The translations under genes and the position numbers were made by a program. Source: Allodiplogaster sudhausi (Eukaryota > Nematoda > Chromadorea > Rhabditida > Diplogasteridae). Taken from it: DNA of 64,000 nt. The notes beneath the pieces were generated by a model that had not been told where the DNA came from, ran no database searches, and worked only from the letters and a program-made list of their open reading frames with translations. The stretch covers positions 2,232,001-2,296,000 of the forward strand of contig CALZFC010000042.1 in NCBI GenBank assembly GCA_945643635.1. The letters are read 5' to 3'. Shown here in pieces: positions 58,701 through 64,000 of the stretch; positions within the stretch are counted from its first letter, which is position 1; the number at the start of each line of letters is the position of its first letter.

Positions 58701-61224
58701 AGAGCAGCCGCCACTGCCACCACTCGAACGACGGGTCGGAGAGCCACTCTGAGAGCCTGTCTGGGACAGCCGAGAACCACGACGACTACGCACCTGAATA
58801 AGAGAAGGAGATAGAGAGAGACAGAGAGGGAGAGAAAGAGAGAGGGAGAGAGAGGGAGAGAGAGAAAGAGGGAGAGATAGGGAGAGAGATGAGACAAAAA
58901 AGAAGCTTCGTTTGCACAGGAAACCATAACTGTTTCTTACCTCCTCGATGATGACCCTCGGCAGGCTCCTTCTCCTCTTCTCCGTCCGCCCACTCGTTCC
59001 TCCGTGGCCGAACATGTACAACTGATGGTTCCGCAGCTTCTTGAAGATCTTCACGTACATGTACACCACGATTGCACCAGGCAGGAAGAAGGAAAGAAGA
59101 GACGAGAGCACCTGGAAAAAAGAAGAGAGAAGGATAAAGGGCCTTGCACTGGCGGAGTGCTCACAATGTACTGTGGATTGTGTATCCAGCAGATGCGGCC
59201 GTCCGTGTGTTGCTTCTCCATGAGAAGAGTGGAGGAGACAGCCAGAGCCATCAGCCAAATCATCACTACGTAACTGAAATATAAAGATGTTGAGGGAGAG
59301 AGATAAAATATGGTATTTATGTTTATTCCTTTGATAGATTATAATTGAATAATTAACTAACGGCAGTGTTGATGTGCTCACGCTGTGACGCTGATATTCG
59401 GTCGGAAACATTATCGCAAAGTACCTGGAACAAAGAAAGATGTGCAACTGACAACTACAAATGTACATATGTATGTATGTACATATCTTTCTTCTTCAGA
59501 TATTTGCTGAGATTGTTATAACATCTTTTCAGAGTAAATGTACTTGCAGGCATGTGCACATGTATAAATACATTGACAGTCCCAGAACTTCTGCCCAAAC
59601 TGCTGCTCCCTCGCTTGTCGCGTTGAAGTTTGGCATTCATTAGTATCTCTAGACATGGCAGCCCGTGCTCGTTCCACTTCGTGTGCCATTCCACGTAAAC
59701 AGGCGTCTCCTCCCCCTCTTCTCTCTAAGTCACAATTTCTGTCAAAGTGCCAAATTTCGTGTGTCAGCACCCTGCAAGCCACCCCTTCTGTGTCGCGGGT
59801 GGGGCTGGGGGGGGGGGGAGGGGGGACATGTCGTCTGGGCTTTCTCATCCTTATCCGCTTGCGACCTTTTCCCTCTATCTATCTCTCTCTCTCTCTCTCT
59901 CTCCATCTCTCTCAATGTCTTCTCGCTCCTTCTAATTCATTAGCCGCTTGGCAGATCTGTGAGTTCTTGTCACGAGACACCAAACTAGACGGACGAGGCT
60001 CAAAACTCGGGGCGCTTCCATATTTTTGAGACGTCGCCCTATAAAGAAATGCTGACAGCTTGCATGGCAATGCTAACAATAAGAGTACATTCAGAAAATA
60101 AGGATATGGTGAACCTCGAAAATTTTGTTTTTACACCCAATCCAATTTTTATTGTTGTCATAATCTCCCTGTAAAGTTGAATTCAAAAACAATTTTTTGT
60201 CTACCATAACGTTATTGAAATTTCCACCGATATGACTTGGAAAGTGCCTTCCGTGTTTCCATGAAAACAAGGTCCATCTGATGGTAGCATTTCGGCATTT
60301 CCCTGCCTCGACTGTGCCTGCTGAGTGCGCTTCTTATGCTCTCTTCTCTTTGCTCTCAATCTACTTCTAAATGCAGCATCCATTTCGAGAAGTTGTTCAA
60401 GCAACTGAAATTAGTGCTGCCTAAGTGGGACCAAGCCAAGCAAATTCAAGGAAAGATTTAAGACTGCGACAGGCCATTTCCTTGCCTCGTATTGTAAACG
60501 ATCAATTAAAAAGGAACATTGTCCTGAAATTTGTTAATGTGCATCTTTGCTTCTTTTTCCACCAATATTCAATCTTGGTAATTCATTCTGGAATGCTTCG
60601 AAATTGGAATGCCACTTGATGCAGAAGCACTTTTCAGCCCTCTCTTCTGCTTTTCCTTTTCATATCTGTGGCCATCTCAGGGTGAGCGGCTCTTCTTAGA
60701 ATGGAATGGAGCACTCTAGAAGGAGACTACGAGATATAATGAGAGGGCATAGAAAGAGAAAGAAAGAAAGAAAGAATGAGATAAAAAGAGAAGAAGGGAA
60801 AATTAGAGAAGGGAGTAAAGTTTCCTGAAGGTCATCAGGAAGAGCAGAGTTAGCCAGGAATTGTAAGCGAGGAGCAGTCATGCCATTCTACAGGAGAAGA
60901 GAAGATTCCCCTTGGGATTCACTAGTTCTCCACCTTGGAAATGGCCAGAGCTCTGTTCCACATGACCAGAGGTCAGAAGGGCAGGAAGGGCACTCGAATT
61001 TTGGTTGACTCATTTCGAGAGCACAGCAAATAGGCAGCAAGATGAGTTGACATTGGACATGCATAGGGATTGGTAAACAAATGGAAAGAGAAAGCTTACA
61101 TCTCTCTGGCTCTCTTTTTTGCTCCCTTTCGTGCTCTCTTTCCACATCTCTTTCATGCTTTTATTCTCTCTCTCTCTTTCTCTTTCTTTTACTCTCTCTC
61201 TCTTGCTCTCTTGCAATCTTGCTC

Positions 61225-61261
<37 letters not shown>

Positions 61262-62975
61262 TTCTCTTTCTCTTTTGCTCTCTTGCAATCTTGCTCTCTC
61301 TATCTCTCTATCTCTCTCTCTCCCTCTCTCTCTCTCTCACTCTTTCTCGCCCATTTTCCGTCCGACCGATCAAGCGAGATGGCAACGAGATGGACGATGC
61401 TGGCGGTGGAAGAGAAGACGCCAGTGACGAGATGAAGCTGGCACCACGCGTACCCGAGATGCCAGTCGTCGTTGTGCACCTGAGGAAGTTGGCATTTTGC
61501 CTGCTGAGATGCTTTCATCAGAACTTTGCTTCTATTCTAAGGAATATTCATCTATGGGCATATTAATCGCTTTTATGTTTTCGTTTTAAACGAAAATGCT
61601 GGGACCTTGGAGTAGAGGGAGAGCGGCATGACAAACAAGCCGACCAGAAGATCAGAGATCGCGAGGCTCGCGATGAACTACAACAACTTTTTTATAATAA
61701 ATATAAATCTATTTATTTTTGCTATTTCCCTCTTCGACATCGATTCTTTGGATAGCATGATTAATGGAACAGAGCTAATTCTCCTTCCACCCCCCCCCCC
61801 CCCCCTCCACCCTTTTCCATTCTTCCCCATGAGGAAAGGACGTCGTCGGGAACATGTTTACTGTCACTGGTAATATTACATTTCTTCTTAACTGAACCCG
61901 GTGATTCCAACGATATTTCCTTATGTGACTTGTGCTGGGACAACAAGCCATCGCCACTCATTTCCGCTTAGTTTCATAAATCTATTTCTACCCGAAATTT
62001 GATTCTGGTGAGCAAATTCATTTTGTTTTTTTCAATTATCAGTCGGAGAGGAGACATCTATTTACTACAAAATATGAATACTACAACGATCAGTGAGCAA
62101 ATGAGAACAGTTTGAGAGAAGAAATACCAAAGGGGGAAGGATTACTCGTTCTCTGCAAGGATTGCTCGGTGCCAATTGTTGCAGAGAGCGCCATAATTAA
62201 TTTATTTGCCGAGAAATGAATGGAACTATGGTATGAGGCATAGAGAGACTTTGAAACAGAGACAAAGGAAGCGGGGGAGGTTTAAAGAGAGGGCAAGAGA
62301 GGAGTGGGAGACAGAGAAATAAAAGAGAGAGAGAAAGAGAGGAGAGAAGGGAAGACAAGAGACGAATATAGAGAACTAGAGGGTGAAAGAGAGAGAAGAG
62401 ATACTGGAAGGGATGAGAGGACAAGAGATGAAGGTATAGACATAAAAAGAGTGGAGAGAACGATAGCAAGGGAAGAGAGGGAGAGAGAAACTGCCGTTCG
62501 GTGGAAATCTCATCTCATTTCTCCCCGCAGCGACGATTCTCTGCTTTCCGTTCCCACAAATCGCCCCTGGGCGCTAATGAGCTTCCTCATTACGAAAAGT
62601 ATTTCCGCTCAACTTTCTTCAGTTTTTTTCCGCAATTGCCCCTCTCTTTCAGATCCAAGAAGCGTTTTTATTTTTGAAATATCCGAACGCTATTTGGAAT
62701 TGGCTAATTTCACTTTCCCCACAACTCCATGTTTAAAAAAGGTCACAATGTGCTAACATATTCATGCAAGGCAGGTGGAAACATATCAAAGGTGGAATCG
62801 CATGCTATCTGGTTGGGGACAGTAATTAAAATGCAGTCCCTCTCTCTCTCTCTCTCTTCCTCTCTCTCCCTCTCTCTCTCTCTTCCTCTCTCTCTCCCTC
62901 TCTCTCTCTCTCTTCCTCTCTCTCCCTCTCTCTCTCTTCCTCTCTCTCCCTCTCTCTCTCTCTCTTCCTCTCTCT

Positions 62976-63024
<49 letters not shown>

Positions 63025-63323
63025 CCTCTCTCTTTCCTTCTCACCTTATTAGTCGTCACAGTGCGTAGCTTGCGGTCGAGTAAGACAGCAGAGATGACGA
63101 CGAAGTTTCCGATGACAACAATGAGGCAGAGAGCGAGGAGGAGAGCGTGGCCGAGTCGCCACTCGGCTGTTGCCAGTCCATTCTCGGTCGCAATGGCCGG
63201 CCGCACTTCCAGCATGCCGCCGGCCGAAGAAGGCGCTGCCGATTTCTGCAAGGAACTCGCAAACATTATTATATCAGATGGCAAAGAGTCAACAAATTTC
63301 CCGTTCATAGCCGGTTCAAACAT
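55766..63323 (-). CDS. Biogenic-amine-receptor-like class A GPCR, 20 exons, about 882 aa
   Basis: Exons (minus): 63323-63045, 61677-61606, 61479-61367, 59424-59362, 59273-59165, 59111-58941, 58793-58624, 58511-58435, 58334-58162, 58074-57967, 57893-57722, 57641-57416, 57229-57030, 56972-56837, 56784-56713, 56649-56562, 56465-56376, 56256-56169, 56087-55936 and 55855-55766; every junction is in phase. TM1 LCLIVVIGNFVVISAVLL; TM2 FIASLAISDLLVGLFVMPLS; TM3 from WCQLHLVTGVFSSTASIV to AISLDRY; TM4 YVVMIWLMALAVSSTLL; ECL2 with RICWIHNPQY; TM5 SSLLSFFLPGAIVVYMYV. ICL3 runs from exon 6 to exon 18, over 500 residues, Ser/Pro-rich with low-complexity stretches. TM6 LLAFLACWLPYYVVLVYR; TM7 LTSWLGYAHSAFNPVIYM, then a short basic tail. 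TM2, TM6 and TM7 resemble dopamine, serotonin and tyramine receptors. The Asp in TM3 that binds the amine (D3.32) is Gly (LVTGV where LALDV is usual), so the ligand is unclear. The start Met at 63323 is the least certain point. Confidence 0.88.
58801..58890. repeat. GA microsatellite in an intron of the amine-receptor-like gene
   Basis: GA-rich on plus, hence CT-rich in the transcript, directly upstream of the acceptor of the exon ending at 58793, where it supplies the polypyrimidine tract. Confidence 0.8.
59425..61366. other. Intron 3 of the amine-receptor-like gene
   Basis: 1.9 kb with a G/C run near 59809-59825 and CT tracts at 59878-59925 and 61150-61350. The latter begins close to the exon 3 donor. 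No nested gene is seen. Confidence 0.6.
61678..63044. other. Intron 1 of the amine-receptor-like gene
   Basis: 1.37 kb with a C run (61789-61805), a GA-rich stretch (62290-62400) and a 200-bp CT array (about 62835-63035) that reaches almost to the exon 1 donor. No nested gene is seen. Confidence 0.6.
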
Positions 63324-64000
63324 CCAGAATCTCGTGAGGTAACGTATTTCCTTTTTCCTTTTGCGAGAAATATTTGCTAATTTCCACGGACAAAGAAAAA
63401 AGCACCACCCCGGAAAATATGAGAGCTGTGACAGAGCACAAGGGACACAGAAATTGCCTGTGGTTTGAACGCCGCCTTCGAAATCGAAAAGAAGAACTCG
63501 AATAAAGAGCGTGTGGTGAGAGAGAATGATTGCGGGCAACGGGAGATGCTCAAATGGAGGGAAAATATGTAAATGCACCACGCATCACCACTTTTTAAAT
63601 AGGTCGTGTGCACAGCAACAAAAGCAGCAGTCTTTATTCAAATCCAAGAAAAGCCTATTGTCGGTCACAACAATACAAACACACAAAGAAAATGTTTTCT
63701 CGCATGCGGAAGCGAGTGAAGAATGATGCAAATGCTGAAGTTACGGACTCGTGGCATGGAATATCTAACCTGATAGCAAGAGAATATCTTTCTCTCGTTT
63801 CCTTATATTTCTGGCTTCTGCTGTCCGCCCTGCTGACGCAAATCTGTCCTGATTCCCCCGCGATTACCACCGTCTCAAATTCGGTTGTTTTGCTGCCTTG
63901 ACCCCTGGCAGACTGAGCGGCAACGAGAGAGACAGAGAAATAGAGACGGAGCGAGAAATTGTGATCGGGTGAGAGAGAGATGTAAAGTACAAAAGGGAAG
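63324..64000. other. Upstream region of the amine-receptor-like gene
   Basis: Presumed 5' flank or 5' UTR of the minus-strand receptor. No other gene is supported. A weak GA tract is at 63920-63980. Confidence 0.45.

Overview
The window is nuclear DNA of a nematode, most likely chromadorean. The clearest evidence is a protein with a C-terminal ground-like domain, a family known only from nematodes, and a worm-type serpentine chemoreceptor. Genes are split into many small exons by short GT-AG introns. Intergenic DNA and long introns are full of (GA)n/(CT)n tracts. I cannot name the species. Exon models below were built by hand from splice motifs and reading-phase continuity. There was no homology search and no RNA evidence.

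Layout. 1-1281 (minus): 3' part of a conserved-looking but unrecognised gene. 4348-4461 (minus): an F-box-like first exon. 4462-14315: no gene seen, many GA/CT tracts. 14316-20866 (minus): a seven-exon ground-like (grl-type) gene whose 5.2 kb first intron holds 103 copies of a 40-bp purine-rich minisatellite. 23238-32700: a nested transposon island. It consists of element A, a 1.35-kb-arm palindrome flanked by TTAA, interrupted by a 3.5 kb BEL/Pao-like LTR element, and abutting element B, a TTAA-flanked element with a 467-codon ORF, across one shared TTAA. 32760-35137 (plus): a protein tyrosine phosphatase-like gene whose catalytic Cys is Gly. 35138-44324: intergenic, with a MITE-like element and a LINE fragment. 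44325-50039 (plus): a class A, peptide-receptor-like GPCR. 51329-54160 (minus): an SRG-superfamily-like chemoreceptor interrupted at TM3 by a third palindromic element (C). 55766-63323 (minus): a 20-exon amine-receptor-like GPCR with an intracellular loop 3 of more than 500 residues.

The genes form no obvious pathway. Three unrelated GPCR genes lie within 19 kb, and the other genes are a cuticle/secreted-type protein and a pseudophosphatase. The strongest second-look items are the three palindromic elements that each carry a tRNA-like T-arm in both arms, the element that now behaves as an intron of the chemoreceptor, the homogeneous intronic minisatellite, and receptor or enzyme copies lacking hallmark residues.
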